Assembly (NCBI RefSeq): GCF_015708085.1
Contig: NZ_JADNYM010000013.1
Coordinates: 1 to 64,000, forward strand
Length of the DNA: 64,000 nt
Direction of reading: 5' to 3'
From: Arthrobacter terrae
GTDB lineage: Bacteria > Actinomycetota > Actinomycetes > Actinomycetales > Micrococcaceae
A program made the position numbers and the translations under genes. The notes under the pieces were generated by a model, which worked only from the letters and a program-made list of their open reading frames with translations, was not told the DNA's origin and did no database searches. Below, piece after piece: positions 19,726-28,964 of the stretch (its first letter is position 1; every line of letters starts with the position of its first letter).

Positions 19726-21098
19726 GCGGCGTTTCACCGCACGATTCCCAACGCCACGTCCCGCCGCGGGAGGTTGTGCACTGGCGCAATGGCGTGGTGG
19801 TGGCCTACACCGCATCCGGTCTGGCCTTTGCGTCCTGGGTGGCGCGTATCCCTGCCATCAGGGACAGTCTCCACCTGACTCCTGGCAGCGTGGGACTGCT
19901 GCTGCTGTGCATGACGGTCGGATCCTTCGCATCGGTAACCGTTTCCGGGCTGGTGGTATTGCGGCTAGGGTCCCGGCGGACCATTAAGGCCGGCAGTGCA
20001 GTGCTCGGAGCCGGATTGCTGCTGGCCGGCTTTGGAGCCACGGTTCTCGGTAGCGTTGCTGCGGTAGGCGTGGGCCTGGCGGTGATCGGGTTGGGCACCG
20101 CGTCGTGGAATACGGCCTCCAATGTCGAAGGCGCGGCGGTGGAACGGGCGCTCAAACGGCATATTATGCCGAGGCTGCACGGATCGTTCAGCGCCGGGAC
20201 AGTGGCTGGGGCCGGGCTCAGCGCGCTCGCCGCAGGCCTGCAGGTGCCGGTCCTATGGCACTTTCTGGCCACCGCCGTCGTCGTCGTGGCGTCCGTGTGG
20301 GCCGGCTCCCGGTTCTTTCGCGCAGACGCATGGAGTCCGCCTGTTAGCTACGCGGAACCGGCGTCCGTCCCTTCGGGCGGTATCCCGGGCAGCCAATCGG
20401 ACATTAACATCGACCCGGCCACCGGGCCAATCAGACTCGTGCCGGCGGGAACCCCGACGGACAGCCCTGCGGCCGGCAACTCAAAGGTGCTGGACGGCCG
20501 ACAGCGCGTCGCCGCAGCATGGCGCGAACGCCGAACCCTGCTGATCGGGCTGCTGGTCCTCGGACTGACCCTGGCCGAAGGGTCGGCAGGGGACTGGGTC
20601 GCACTGGCTCTTGCCGACGGCTACGGGGCAACGAACGCGACCGGCGCGTTGGGCTACGGCATATTTGTCACCGCCATGATGCTGGGCCGGTTCGCCGGGA
20701 CAATTGTGCTGGACCGGTGGGGCCGGGTCGCCGTATTGCGCGTCTGCGCCGCGCTCGCCTTTGCCGGTCTTGCCCTTTTCGTGTTTGCACCTTCGCAGCA
20801 GCTGGCCATGCTTGCGCTGGTGGCTTGGGGGCTCGGCGCCTCGCTGGGCTTTCCGGTGGGAATGTCCGCGGCCGCCGATGACCCCGAGAAGGCTGCCGCC
20901 CGGGTATCTGTTGTTTCCACCATCGGCTATGGTGCGTTCCTTTGCGGTCCACCGCTGCTGGGGCTGTTGGCCGAGCATGTGGGCGTCCTTCATTCGCTGC
21001 TGGCCGTGCTGGTGCTGCTGGCCGTAAGTTTCTTCCTCACTCCCGTCGTGCGCAGGCCCGAACAGGCTCCGGCATCCTCAGCCGTCCGGGGCGGATAG
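19722..21098 (+). CDS. MFS transporter, YbjJ-like
   Basis: A 458-aa protein with about twelve helices and a central hydrophilic loop (residues 205-265). WVARIPAIRDSLHLTPGSVG resembles the start of YbjJ-type MFS proteins, which may handle sugars or metabolites. It is embedded between the hadAB pair and murB, with a GTGA overlap upstream and only 9 bp to murB, so it is part of the same operon. No functional tie to either neighbour can be read. Substrate unknown. Confidence 0.82.
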   Translation: MSGVSPHDSQRHVPPREVVHWRNGVVVAYTASGLAFASWVARIPAIRDSLHLTPGSVGLLLLCMTVGSFASVTVSGLVVLRLGSRRTIKAGSAVLGAGLLLAGFGATVLGSVAAVGVGLAVIGLGTASWNTASNVEGAAVERALKRHIMPRLHGSFSAGTVAGAGLSALAAGLQVPVLWHFLATAVVVVASVWAGSRFFRADAWSPPVSYAEPASVPSGGIPGSQSDINIDPATGPIRLVPAGTPTDSPAAGNSKVLDGRQRVAAAWRERRTLLIGLLVLGLTLAEGSAGDWVALALADGYGATNATGALGYGIFVTAMMLGRFAGTIVLDRWGRVAVLRVCAALAFAGLALFVFAPSQQLAMLALVAWGLGASLGFPVGMSAAADDPEKAAARVSVVSTIGYGAFLCGPPLLGLLAEHVGVLHSLLAVLVLLAVSFFLTPVVRRPEQAPASSAVRGG

Positions 21099-21107
21099 GC
21101 TGAACGC

Positions 21108-22187
21108 GTGACTTCTTTGACTGAGCACAAACTTCTGAGCTCGCTGACAACACTTGGTACCGGTGGTGCCGCCGGGGCGCTGACCGAGGCCTTTTCGGAA
21201 CAGGAAATTATCGACGCGGTCCGCAAAGCCGACGACGCCGGCGAGGCGCTGCTGATCATCGGCGGCGGGTCCAATCTGGTAATCGCTGATGACGGTTTCC
21301 CCGGGACAGTGCTGCGCATTGCCAGCAGCGGGTACACGGTGGAGTCCGAGGACAGCTGCGGCGGCGTTTCCGTCGTTGTCCAGGCAGGGCACAATTTCGA
21401 CGAGCTGGTCCACACCGCCGTTCTGCACGCGTGGAGCGGGATCGAGGCTCTTTCCGGGATTCCGGGACTCACCGGTGCCACCCCGGTGCAGAACGTGGGT
21501 GCGTATGGGACAGACGTGTCAGCGACCATCGCATCCGTTCGGGTCTGGGACCGGCTGCGGAACGCGGTCCAGACGTTCGCGCACGCGGACCTGAAGTTCG
21601 GCTACCGGGATTCGATTCTTAAACAGAGTACGACGGCGGGATCCCCGCGTTACGTCGTTTTGACCGTGGAGTTTCAGCTGGCCTTGGGCCGGATGAGTGC
21701 TCCCATCAGGTATACCGAACTGGCCCGGGTACTCGGTGTCGAGGTCGGCAAACGGGCGTACTCACTGGACGTCCGGCGTGAAGTGCTGGCACTGCGGACA
21801 GGCAAAGGAATGGTCCTGGATGCCGGTGACCGCGATACCTGGTCCACGGGCTCGTTTTTCACCAATCCCCTGGTCACAGCGGACGTCGCCCGGCTGCTGC
21901 CGGCTGATGCACCGAAATATCCTGCACCGGATTCCGGTTTGATCAAGCTCAGTGCCGCCTGGCTGATTGACCGGGCCGGGTTTGCCAAAGGTTTCGGTCT
22001 GGAACCCGGCAGTGTTTCCAGCGGGCGTGCTGCCCTGTCCACCAAACACACCTTGGCCATCACCAACCGCGGGACTGCCCGCACGCAGGATGTGTTGGCC
22101 GTAGCCCGGGCTGTCCGGGCGGGCGTGGCGGCGAAGTTCGGCATAACGCTGGAACCGGAGCCGTTGTTGATTGGCTGCTCGCTCTAA
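21108..22187 (+). CDS. murB: UDP-N-acetylenolpyruvoylglucosamine reductase
   Basis: A 359-aa FAD enzyme: IIGGGSNLVIADDGFPGTV is the FAD phosphate loop, PGLTGATPVQNVGAYG the FAD domain core, LKFGYRDS the conserved Tyr-Arg and GSFFTNP the catalytic Ser region; the Glu near the C-terminus (TLEPEP) completes the set. It reduces UDP-GlcNAc-enolpyruvate to UDP-MurNAc with NADPH in cytoplasmic peptidoglycan precursor synthesis. The size and layout are of type I MurB. GTG start; last gene of the hadA-hadB-MFS-murB unit. Confidence 0.95.
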   Translation: MTSLTEHKLLSSLTTLGTGGAAGALTEAFSEQEIIDAVRKADDAGEALLIIGGGSNLVIADDGFPGTVLRIASSGYTVESEDSCGGVSVVVQAGHNFDELVHTAVLHAWSGIEALSGIPGLTGATPVQNVGAYGTDVSATIASVRVWDRLRNAVQTFAHADLKFGYRDSILKQSTTAGSPRYVVLTVEFQLALGRMSAPIRYTELARVLGVEVGKRAYSLDVRREVLALRTGKGMVLDAGDRDTWSTGSFFTNPLVTADVARLLPADAPKYPAPDSGLIKLSAAWLIDRAGFAKGFGLEPGSVSSGRAALSTKHTLAITNRGTARTQDVLAVARAVRAGVAAKFGITLEPEPLLIGCSL

Positions 22188-22319
22188 AAACCCGGCTGCT
22201 GCAGCCCGACCCGTACCCCCGTAGGGGCCCAAGACGGTTCTGACGGGTGATGTGCGCCCCGGTACCGGCTCCGTAGTGTGAAGGAAGATCAGGAACTACA
22301 TCTTCGAAGGGTCATTCAC

Positions 22320-23423
22320 ATGTCATCTGCCACCATTGAGAGTCCGGCACGGTCCCCGCGGGCCGCGCGGCCGTCACGGGACCGCCATGTCACTGACTTT
22401 ATTGCCTTGGCCGAGGAGGTCCGGGCCGCTGGCCTGATGAAGCGTGACATCTCCTGGTACACCTGGCGCATGATCCGTCTTGGCCTGGGTTTTACCGCGA
22501 CTGGCGTGATGTTTGTGCTGCTGGGCCATAGCTGGTGGCAGCTGCTGACCGCCGTCATCTTCTCCTTCCTGCTGGGCCAAGCGGGCTTTCTGGCACACGA
22601 TGCCGCCCACCGGCAGATTTTCGCTTCCGCCAAAAAGAACGAATGGACCGGAAGGATCGTCGGGAATCTTTTTGTCGGCCTCAGCTATGGCTGGTGGATG
22701 AACAAGCACGGCAAGCACCACGCCAACCCGAACAAGATCGGCAAGGATGATGACATCGCCACCGGGGCCGTCATCTTCAATCCGGAAGATGCGGGCCAGC
22801 GCAAGGGCTTCGGTAAATGGTTTGCGGCCCATCAGGGCTCGTTCTTCTTCCCGCTGCTGACGCTGGTGGCCCTGGACCTGCACATGTCGGCCATCCGCCG
22901 GGTCTTGAATAAAAACGAAATAGTGCCCGCCCGCAAGGCTGAAATCGGGCTGCTGGCTGTCCGGCTGATTGGCGTGCCGGTCGCCGCGTTCTTCGTGATG
23001 GGACCGTGGATCGCCCTGGCCTTCATGGTGGTGCACTTGGCCACTTTCGGTGTCTATTTCGGCGGCTCCTTTGCGCCGAACCACAAGGGAATGCCGCTGG
23101 TTCCCAAGGACGTCAAGATCGACTTCATGCGCCGCCAGACGCTGATGAGCCGTAATATTTCCGGCGGCTGGTGGGTGGACAAGGGCATGGGCGGCCTGAA
23201 CTATCAGATTGAGCACCACCTTTTCCCCACCATGTCCTCCAAGAACCTGAAGCTGGTGCAGCCGATGGTCCGGCAGTACTGCGCCGAGCGCAACATCAAA
23301 TACACAGAAACCACGCTGGGGCAGTCCTACATGATCGTGATGAAGTACCTGAACCGGGTCGGCCTGGGCCAGCGCGATCCGTTCGAGTGCCCGATCACCG
23401 CCAATATGCGCTCCGCACGCTAG
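22320..23423 (+). CDS. Membrane fatty acid desaturase
   Basis: A 367-aa integral membrane di-iron desaturase. The three His boxes are visible: AHDAAH, KHGKHH and QIEHH, with helices between them. This arrangement is that of acyl-lipid desaturases that introduce a double bond using O2 and an electron donor, commonly for membrane fluidity in the cold. ATG at 22320 follows GAAGGGTC and is preferred over a GTG 14 codons upstream. It is monocistronic: about 130 bp of upstream space and a strong hairpin after it. Position of the double bond is unknown. Confidence 0.92.
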   Translation: MSSATIESPARSPRAARPSRDRHVTDFIALAEEVRAAGLMKRDISWYTWRMIRLGLGFTATGVMFVLLGHSWWQLLTAVIFSFLLGQAGFLAHDAAHRQIFASAKKNEWTGRIVGNLFVGLSYGWWMNKHGKHHANPNKIGKDDDIATGAVIFNPEDAGQRKGFGKWFAAHQGSFFFPLLTLVALDLHMSAIRRVLNKNEIVPARKAEIGLLAVRLIGVPVAAFFVMGPWIALAFMVVHLATFGVYFGGSFAPNHKGMPLVPKDVKIDFMRRQTLMSRNISGGWWVDKGMGGLNYQIEHHLFPTMSSKNLKLVQPMVRQYCAERNIKYTETTLGQSYMIVMKYLNRVGLGQRDPFECPITANMRSAR

Positions 23424-23457
23424 CAAAGCACCGCCCAAAGCGCTCCTCTTTTTACCT

Positions 23458-23514
23458 CTGAGCTGCCCGCGATGGGGCCGTTTCCCCCAAACGGTCCCAT
23501 CGCCGGCAGCTCAG
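23458..23514 (+). terminator. Long hairpin after desaturase gene
   Basis: Outer arms CTGAGCTGCC and GGCAGCTCAG and inner arms GATGGG/CCCATC and CCGTTT/AAACGG form an almost continuous stem around a CCCCC loop, 34 bp after the desaturase stop and before the next same-strand gene. Confidence 0.8.
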
Positions 23515-23538
23515 CTTGGTGTTTAAGCGGCCCGGACT

Positions 23539-24783
23539 ATGATGCAACAGATGATGCAAGGTCCAACGGGTCGCGTTCCGCCGGCCATGCTCGGCAGGCT
23601 CAGGCTCTCCAGCCAGCGCCTGCTGGGCAGTTCCTTTGATACACCGCTTGAGGCGGTGCGGTGGATGACGGCCATGCAGGGGCAGGATCTCCCCGGAGCC
23701 CTGTGGTCCGTGGGGCTGCGGGTCCCCGGTTCGACCGTGACGGATGTCCGGAACGCGCTGGACTCTGGTGATATTGTCCGATCCTGGCCGTTGCGTGGGA
23801 CACTGCATCTGTGTGCTGCGGAGGACCTCGGCTGGTTTTTGTCCTTGACGTCAGAGCGGTTGATTGCCGGGATGGCCGGGCGGCACCGTCAATTGGAAAT
23901 TACGACGACGGATGTCGAGACCGCACGCAACGCCGCGGTTGCGCTCTTCGCGGCCAACCAAGCATCGCCAGGCTTCGTGTCGGCGGTCACCGGTACACCT
24001 CCCGCCTCCGCTTCCCGCAACGAAATCCTCGCAGCGTTCCGGCGCGCAGGCCAACCGACGGATAACCAGCGCGGCATCCACCTTCTGTGGCTGCTGAGCC
24101 TGACCGGCACATTAGTGCAAGGTTCAAGTTTCGGTAACGGGCAGAAATTCGTGCTGCTGGAAAGCTGGATACGTCATCCGCGTGTGCTGGAGCGGGACGA
24201 AGGGTTGGCCGAATTGGTATTGCGGTATTTTAACAGCCACGGTCCCGCCACCATTCAGGACTTCTGCTGGTGGACGAAGCTACCGCTCAAAGATGCCAGA
24301 GCCGGCCTTGACCTGGTGAAGAATCAGCTCCGGTCCATGGACGTCGCTGGTTCTCCCTACTGGATGTCACGGGAAGCGGCGGAGCTGATCACCGGAAGGG
24401 ACCTGCAGCCGGGCCGCAGCCTTCCAGGAACTGGTTCATTGCTCCTCTTGCCGGGGTTCGACGAGTTCCTGCTCGGATATAGGGACCGCAGCGCGGCTCT
24501 GGGTGCGGAGCATGCCCCTTTGATCGTGCCGGGCAATAACGGGATGTTCAAGCCCACCGTTGTCGCCGGCGGCATAGTGGCGGGAACCTGGCGCGGGGTC
24601 CGGCGCCCGGGCGGGCGCTTAGGCTCGCCCTGTGTCGTAGAGACTTCCCTGTTCCATGCCCTCTCGACGGGTCAGCAGCGGGCCTATACCAAAGCCACCG
24701 CCGGCTACGCCCGATTTCTCGCCCCCGCGGGCAGGACGGCTGCGGCGGAAGACCCCGCCAGCGCAACGCTGGGCGGCGGCTAA
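23539..24783 (+). CDS. AlkZ-like winged-helix DNA-binding protein (HTH_42 superfamily)
   Basis: A 414-aa protein of the winged-helix family that includes the AlkZ/AlkX DNA glycosylases. The N-terminal motif MQGQD (near residue 47) is the QxQ-type catalytic signature of that family, and WPLRGTLHLCAAEDLGWFL, GTLVQGSSFGNGQKFVL, then LLLLPGFDEFLLGYRDRS are typical blocks. AlkZ-type enzymes unhook interstrand crosslinks or excise alkylated bases made by natural genotoxins. Function as a glycosylase is inferred from the motif only. The stop codon lies in a 17-bp duplication shared with the convergent asd stop. Confidence 0.78.
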   Translation: MMQQMMQGPTGRVPPAMLGRLRLSSQRLLGSSFDTPLEAVRWMTAMQGQDLPGALWSVGLRVPGSTVTDVRNALDSGDIVRSWPLRGTLHLCAAEDLGWFLSLTSERLIAGMAGRHRQLEITTTDVETARNAAVALFAANQASPGFVSAVTGTPPASASRNEILAAFRRAGQPTDNQRGIHLLWLLSLTGTLVQGSSFGNGQKFVLLESWIRHPRVLERDEGLAELVLRYFNSHGPATIQDFCWWTKLPLKDARAGLDLVKNQLRSMDVAGSPYWMSREAAELITGRDLQPGRSLPGTGSLLLLPGFDEFLLGYRDRSAALGAEHAPLIVPGNNGMFKPTVVAGGIVAGTWRGVRRPGGRLGSPCVVETSLFHALSTGQQRAYTKATAGYARFLAPAGRTAAAEDPASATLGGG

Positions 24784-24808
24784 AGCTTTCCGGCGGCTAA
24801 AGCCTTCC
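24775..24808. repeat. 17-bp tandem duplication spanning two convergent stop codons
   Basis: GGCGGCTAAAGCTTTCC (24775-24791) is followed by GGCGGCTAAAGCCTTCC (24792-24808). The first copy supplies the TAA stop of the AlkZ-like gene on the plus strand; the second supplies the TAG stop of asd on the minus strand. Confidence 0.9.
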
Positions 24809-25918
24809 GGTGGCGATGTTCAGCATGCGGCGCAGCGGTTCGGCAGCACCCCAGAGCAGCTGGTCACCTACGGTGAACGCACTGATGTACTTCGGGCCCA
24901 TCTCCAACTTGCGGATGCGCCCCACCCGAATGTCCAGTGTCCCGGAAGCAGCCACCGGTGTGAGGCCGTGCATGGATGCTTCCTTGGTGTTGGGAATGAC
25001 CTTGACCCACTGATTGTCGGCGCCGATGAGGGACTCAATCTCGGACACCGGGAGGTCCTCGCGCAGCTTCAGCGTCAGGGCCTGGGAATGTGAGCGCATG
25101 GCGCCAATTCTGATGCACAGTCCGTCCATCAGGATCCGGTCCGCGCCGGTAGTACCCAGGATTTTGTTCGTTTCGGCGCCGTTCTTCCATTCCTCTTTGG
25201 ACTGTCCATTGCCCATGTCCGCATCAATCCAAGGGATCAGCGACCCCGCCAGCGGGACCCCGAACTGGGAAGAATCGAGCTGCGGGTTTTGCTGCTCGGC
25301 CAGCACCGCCCGGTCAATGTCCAATATCGCCGACGAGGAGTTCTGCAGCTCGGATGACACAGCCCCCTGCAGCGCACCGAACTGGTTCAGCAGTTCGCGC
25401 ATATGGCGGGCCCCCCCACCGGAAGCGGCCTGATAGGTCATCGAGGTGCCCCACTGAACTAAACCGTTCCGGAAAAGGCCGCCGAGGCCCATCAGCATGC
25501 AGGAAACGGTGCAGTTCCCGCCGATGAAGTCGCGGACGCCGCCGGCCAGCCCGGTATCGATGGCTTCCCGGTTCACCGGGTCAAGCACAACGATCGAATC
25601 GTCCTCCATCCGCAGCGTCGAGGCTGCGTCGATCCACAGCCCATCCCAGCCGGCCGCGCGCAGCCGGGAGTGGACGTCTGAGGTATAGCCGCCGCCCTGC
25701 GCCGTGACAATGATCGGTAATTTGGCCAGTGTCCGGGTATCGTACGCGTCCGCCAGCGGCCCGGCGCCGTCGGCGAACGCCGGAGCGGGGCCTCCCGCAT
25801 TGGAAGTGGAGAAGAACACGGGATCAAGGCCGGCGAAATCGCCCTCGTCCTGCATGCGCTGCATCAGCACGGACCCAACCATGCCGCGCCAGCCCACGAA
25901 ACCTACACTTTGCGTCAT
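24797..25918 (-). CDS. asd: Aspartate-semialdehyde dehydrogenase, proteobacterial (E. coli) type
   Basis: A 373-aa enzyme close to the E. coli-type Asd: [18 protein letters not shown] at the N-terminus, [17 protein letters not shown] with the catalytic Cys, and GALRSHS-like [11 protein letters not shown] late. It reduces aspartyl phosphate to the semialdehyde for lysine/diaminopimelate, threonine and methionine. Actinobacteria usually carry a different Asd subclass next to lysC; here there is no lysC neighbour, so this may be a second or replaced copy. Its stop lies in the 17-bp duplication noted above. Confidence 0.93.
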   Translation of the reverse strand: MTQSVGFVGWRGMVGSVLMQRMQDEGDFAGLDPVFFSTSNAGGPAPAFADGAGPLADAYDTRTLAKLPIIVTAQGGGYTSDVHSRLRAAGWDGLWIDAASTLRMEDDSIVVLDPVNREAIDTGLAGGVRDFIGGNCTVSCMLMGLGGLFRNGLVQWGTSMTYQAASGGGARHMRELLNQFGALQGAVSSELQNSSSAILDIDRAVLAEQQNPQLDSSQFGVPLAGSLIPWIDADMGNGQSKEEWKNGAETNKILGTTGADRILMDGLCIRIGAMRSHSQALTLKLREDLPVSEIESLIGADNQWVKVIPNTKEASMHGLTPVAASGTLDIRVGRIRKLEMGPKYISAFTVGDQLLWGAAEPLRRMLNIATGRL

Positions 25919-25964
25919 AACCTAAGTTTAGACGAGCCATCAGCGGGCCGACGTCTTCATTACG

Positions 25965-27293
25965 TCACGCCGCAGCGCTGCCGGTTGCCGTCGTCGTAAA
26001 TGCCCTGCCGCGCGTCTCCTTGGTGAAGGACATCAACACCACGATGATAATTGCCACCGCGCCCGCCACCACGGCCATGGCCAGGCCGTAATTGCCTCCC
26101 GTGGCGGACGCGATCAGCGCTTGGATGGTCGCGTTGCCGGCGGCAATGACATTGCCCAATTGGTAGACGAACCCCGGCAGCACGGCCCGCGTTCCCTCCG
26201 GGACCAGCTCATTAAGATAAGCCGGGATGACGCCCCACGCACCCTGGACCATGAACTGGATGAGGAACGCGCCCACGCCGAGCCAAATCGAACCGGAGGC
26301 AAAGGCCCACAGCGGGATGCACGGCAGGGACAGGGCCGCAAAAATGATGATAATCCGTTTGCGGCCATACCGCTCGGAGAGCGTTCCCGCCAGCAGGCCG
26401 CCAAAGATGGCGGCAATGTTGTAGCAAATGGCAATGATGCTTACCGTGCCGGAGTCAAAGCCGTGTTGGATCTTCAGGAAAGTCGGGTAAAGATCCTGCG
26501 TCCCGTGGCTGAAGAAGTTGAAGGCCGCCATCAGCACCACGGCGAACAGCAGAATCTTCCAGTTCCCCCGCACAGCGCCCCAGAAGCTGAATTCGGATTT
26601 AGCCCTTGTATTCCCGCGGGTTGCCAGCCAGACCGGGGATTCATCGACCTTAAAGAAGATGTACACCGCCAGCAGCAGCGGCGCCGCGCCGAGGGCAAAC
26701 ATCCCGCGCCAACCAATCACATTGATGAAAAGGCCGTAAATGACGGCAGCGATCAGGTATCCCAGCGGATAACCGGCCTGAAAAAGACCGGAAATGAAAC
26801 CGCGGGCGTGCCGTGGGATGCTCTCCATGGTCAGGGCCGAGGCGACGCCCCATATGCCGCCCATGGCGAGCCCGTAGACAATCCGGAGCACAAAGAAGGT
26901 GCCGAAGTCCGGAGCCAGTGCACTGGCTATTTCGATCAGCGAAAAGATGACGATGTTGATCATCAGTACCGGTTTCCGGCCGAACTTCTCCGCCAGCGGA
27001 CCGAAAATCAGTGCGCCAATCGGCCGGACGACCAGGGTGACGGTGATCGCCAGGGTGGCCGCGACGATGGTGATGCCAAACTCTTTGGCCATGTTCGTGA
27101 GCACAAAAACCAGGACAAAGTAGTCGAAGGCGTCCAGCGTCCAACTGCCCACCCCGGCGAAAACGGTGTTTCGCTGGGTGGAGGTCCAGGCTTCCTTCGG
27201 AGTCCTGGCCGTCGACGTACCCTTGGACGCATTCGGCGCAGATTCATTAGGTACGGGGTCATGAGGTACGGGGTCATGCGGTTCCGGAGACAT
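25965..27293 (-). CDS. MFS carrier of the lactate/sialate-type (SHS-like) group
   Basis: A 442-aa twelve-helix transporter. GSWTLDAFDYFVLVFVLTNM and GPLAEKFGRKPVLMINI (motif A) place it with proton-coupled carboxylate/sugar-acid carriers such as lactate or sialic acid permeases. The N-terminus is a hydrophilic tail with HDPVP and NES/NAS repeats from a 15-bp duplication. GGGAAG precedes the ATG at a longish distance. It lies 46 bp upstream of asd... on the same strand but with no evident functional link. Substrate uncertain. Confidence 0.82.
   Translation of the reverse strand: MSPEPHDPVPHDPVPNESAPNASKGTSTARTPKEAWTSTQRNTVFAGVGSWTLDAFDYFVLVFVLTNMAKEFGITIVAATLAITVTLVVRPIGALIFGPLAEKFGRKPVLMINIVIFSLIEIASALAPDFGTFFVLRIVYGLAMGGIWGVASALTMESIPRHARGFISGLFQAGYPLGYLIAAVIYGLFINVIGWRGMFALGAAPLLLAVYIFFKVDESPVWLATRGNTRAKSEFSFWGAVRGNWKILLFAVVLMAAFNFFSHGTQDLYPTFLKIQHGFDSGTVSIIAICYNIAAIFGGLLAGTLSERYGRKRIIIIFAALSLPCIPLWAFASGSIWLGVGAFLIQFMVQGAWGVIPAYLNELVPEGTRAVLPGFVYQLGNVIAAGNATIQALIASATGGNYGLAMAVVAGAVAIIIVVLMSFTKETRGRAFTTTATGSAAA
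27250..27279. repeat. 15-bp tandem duplication in MFS N-terminus
   Basis: GGTACGGGGTCATGA at 27250-27264 is repeated at 27265-27279 with one change, encoding HDPVP twice. Confidence 0.9.
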
Positions 27294-27455
27294 CTGCCAT
27301 CATCTTCCCAGCGACGTGCCGACCTGCTCACAAATACGTGATCCAGCAGCCGGCATCGGCTGGGGTGCGCCAATCGCGGCAGCTGGGGTATCTGTTGGCC
27401 CCACCTGGAACTTTTCCAGCCGAGGCCGGGGGTGTCAAGACCTACCGGAGAGCAC

Positions 27456-28127
27456 TTAGACGTCCTCGGAGGTGAATTCCGAGCTGCCCCTTGCCCACAA
27501 TGTGTAGCGGTACCGTGTCCCGTTTTTCCCGGTATGCCAGCCCTCCACCGGCGCACCGCCGCGAAAGGTCCATTCCGGTCCCAGCTGGGGTGCGCCGGTA
27601 TCACCTGCAGTATCGGAATCGATCACGGTAATCGCCGCGACATTGGCATGCACGAGCGCCTGCGCGTAAACCTGGCCGCCGCCGATGATCCAGATCTCAT
27701 TCCCACCGGGGCTGAACTGTGCCTCCACCAGAGCGTCTTCAAGGGTATGGACGACGACGGCGCCCGCGGCTTCCGGCGTGTCTGCCCAGTCCTGCTGCCC
27801 GGTGATCACAATATTCGTCCGCTCCGGCAGCGGGCGGAACTTTGCCGGAAAGGATTCCCAGGTGCGCCGCCCCATGACTACGGGGTGACCGGTGGTGACG
27901 CGTTTAAAGTGGGCCATGTCTTCCGGCACGCGCCATGGCATGCCGCCGTCCTTGCCGATGACACCCTGTTGGGTCTGGGCCCAGATCATGCCGATAATCG
28001 GCTCGGTGAAGCGATAGAGCCCGAGAGCCTCAGCCTCGAAGCCGATACTGCCGGTGTTGCCTGCCCCGGCGTCTGCGGTTTTTTCGTCCGGGATGGGTCC
28101 ACCGGTGCGGAAACGGCCCGGATTCAT
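27456..28127 (-). CDS. folA: Dihydrofolate reductase
   Basis: A 223-aa protein whose residues from about 44 are a standard [36 protein letters not shown] with the catalytic acid (Glu in PED), [14 protein letters not shown] and [14 protein letters not shown] (NADPH loop). The first 43 residues are an extra disordered extension. It regenerates tetrahydrofolate from the dihydrofolate released by ThyA. Its ATG overlaps the thyA stop (ATGA), so the two are translationally coupled. Confidence 0.94.
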   Translation of the reverse strand: MNPGRFRTGGPIPDEKTADAGAGNTGSIGFEAEALGLYRFTEPIIGMIWAQTQQGVIGKDGGMPWRVPEDMAHFKRVTTGHPVVMGRRTWESFPAKFRPLPERTNIVITGQQDWADTPEAAGAVVVHTLEDALVEAQFSPGGNEIWIIGGGQVYAQALVHANVAAITVIDSDTAGDTGAPQLGPEWTFRGGAPVEGWHTGKNGTRYRYTLWARGSSEFTSEDV

Positions 28128-28954
28128 ACCGCTATCGGAGCCTTGATAGCGGCATGGTGCCGGTAATTGATCAGCTCAAAATCCTCAAGGTCGTAATCGA
28201 AAATTGTCTTCGGATGGCGTGTGATCCGCAGCTGCGGATAAGGGTACGGCTCGCGGCCCGACTGCTCGGCGACCTGATCGACGTGGTCATTATAAATATG
28301 CACATCGCCGCCGGTCCAGATGAACTCGCCAGGTTCCAGGCCCGTCTGCTGGGCAACCATTAGGGTCAGCAGTGCATAGGAGGCAATGTTGAACGGAACC
28401 CCTAAAAAGGTGTCGGCGCTGCGCTGATACAGCTGGCAGCTGAGCTTTCCCGGTCCGGCCTCGAGGCCCTCCGGGTGCGGCTGGACATAAAACTGAAAGA
28501 AGGCGTGGCAGGGGGGAAGTGCCATATTCTTCAGCTCGGCGACATTCCAGGCGCTGACGATGTGCCGGCGGGAATCAGGATTGCTTTTCAAGCCCTCGAT
28601 CAGCTCGGCGATCTGGTCGATGTGGCCGCCGTCCGGGGTTGGCCAGGAGCGCCACTGAACGCCGTACACCGGCCCCAGCTCGCCGTCGTCGTCCGCCCAT
28701 TCATTCCAGATCTTAACGCCGCGCTCCTGCAGCCACTTGACGTTGGAATCGCCGCGCAGGAACCACAGCAGCTCCAAAACAACTGACTTGAAGTGCACGC
28801 GCTTAGTGGTGATCAGCGGGAAGCCTTCACTTAGATCGAAGCGCAGTTGGCGGCCGAAAACGCTGCGCGTGCCGGTTCCGGTGCGGTCCGGTTTGGCCGC
28901 GCCGTTGGCCATCACATCACGCAACAGGTCTTCATACGGGGAAGGAATTCTCAC
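28124..28954 (-). CDS. thyA: Thymidylate synthase
   Basis: A 276-aa classical Thy[48 protein letters not shown] with the catalytic Cys, [19 protein letters not shown] (folate/dUMP) and [10 protein letters not shown]. It methylates dUMP using methylene-tetrahydrofolate. The GTG at 28954 gives the family's normal N-terminus ([10 protein letters not shown]); upstream in-frame sequence is not ThyA-like. It lies 10 bp after the DUF1648 gene and is coupled to folA. Confidence 0.96.
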   Translation of the reverse strand: MRIPSPYEDLLRDVMANGAAKPDRTGTGTRSVFGRQLRFDLSEGFPLITTKRVHFKSVVLELLWFLRGDSNVKWLQERGVKIWNEWADDDGELGPVYGVQWRSWPTPDGGHIDQIAELIEGLKSNPDSRRHIVSAWNVAELKNMALPPCHAFFQFYVQPHPEGLEAGPGKLSCQLYQRSADTFLGVPFNIASYALLTLMVAQQTGLEPGEFIWTGGDVHIYNDHVDQVAEQSGREPYPYPQLRITRHPKTIFDYDLEDFELINYRHHAAIKAPIAV

Positions 28955-28964
28955 CTGCGTTAGT

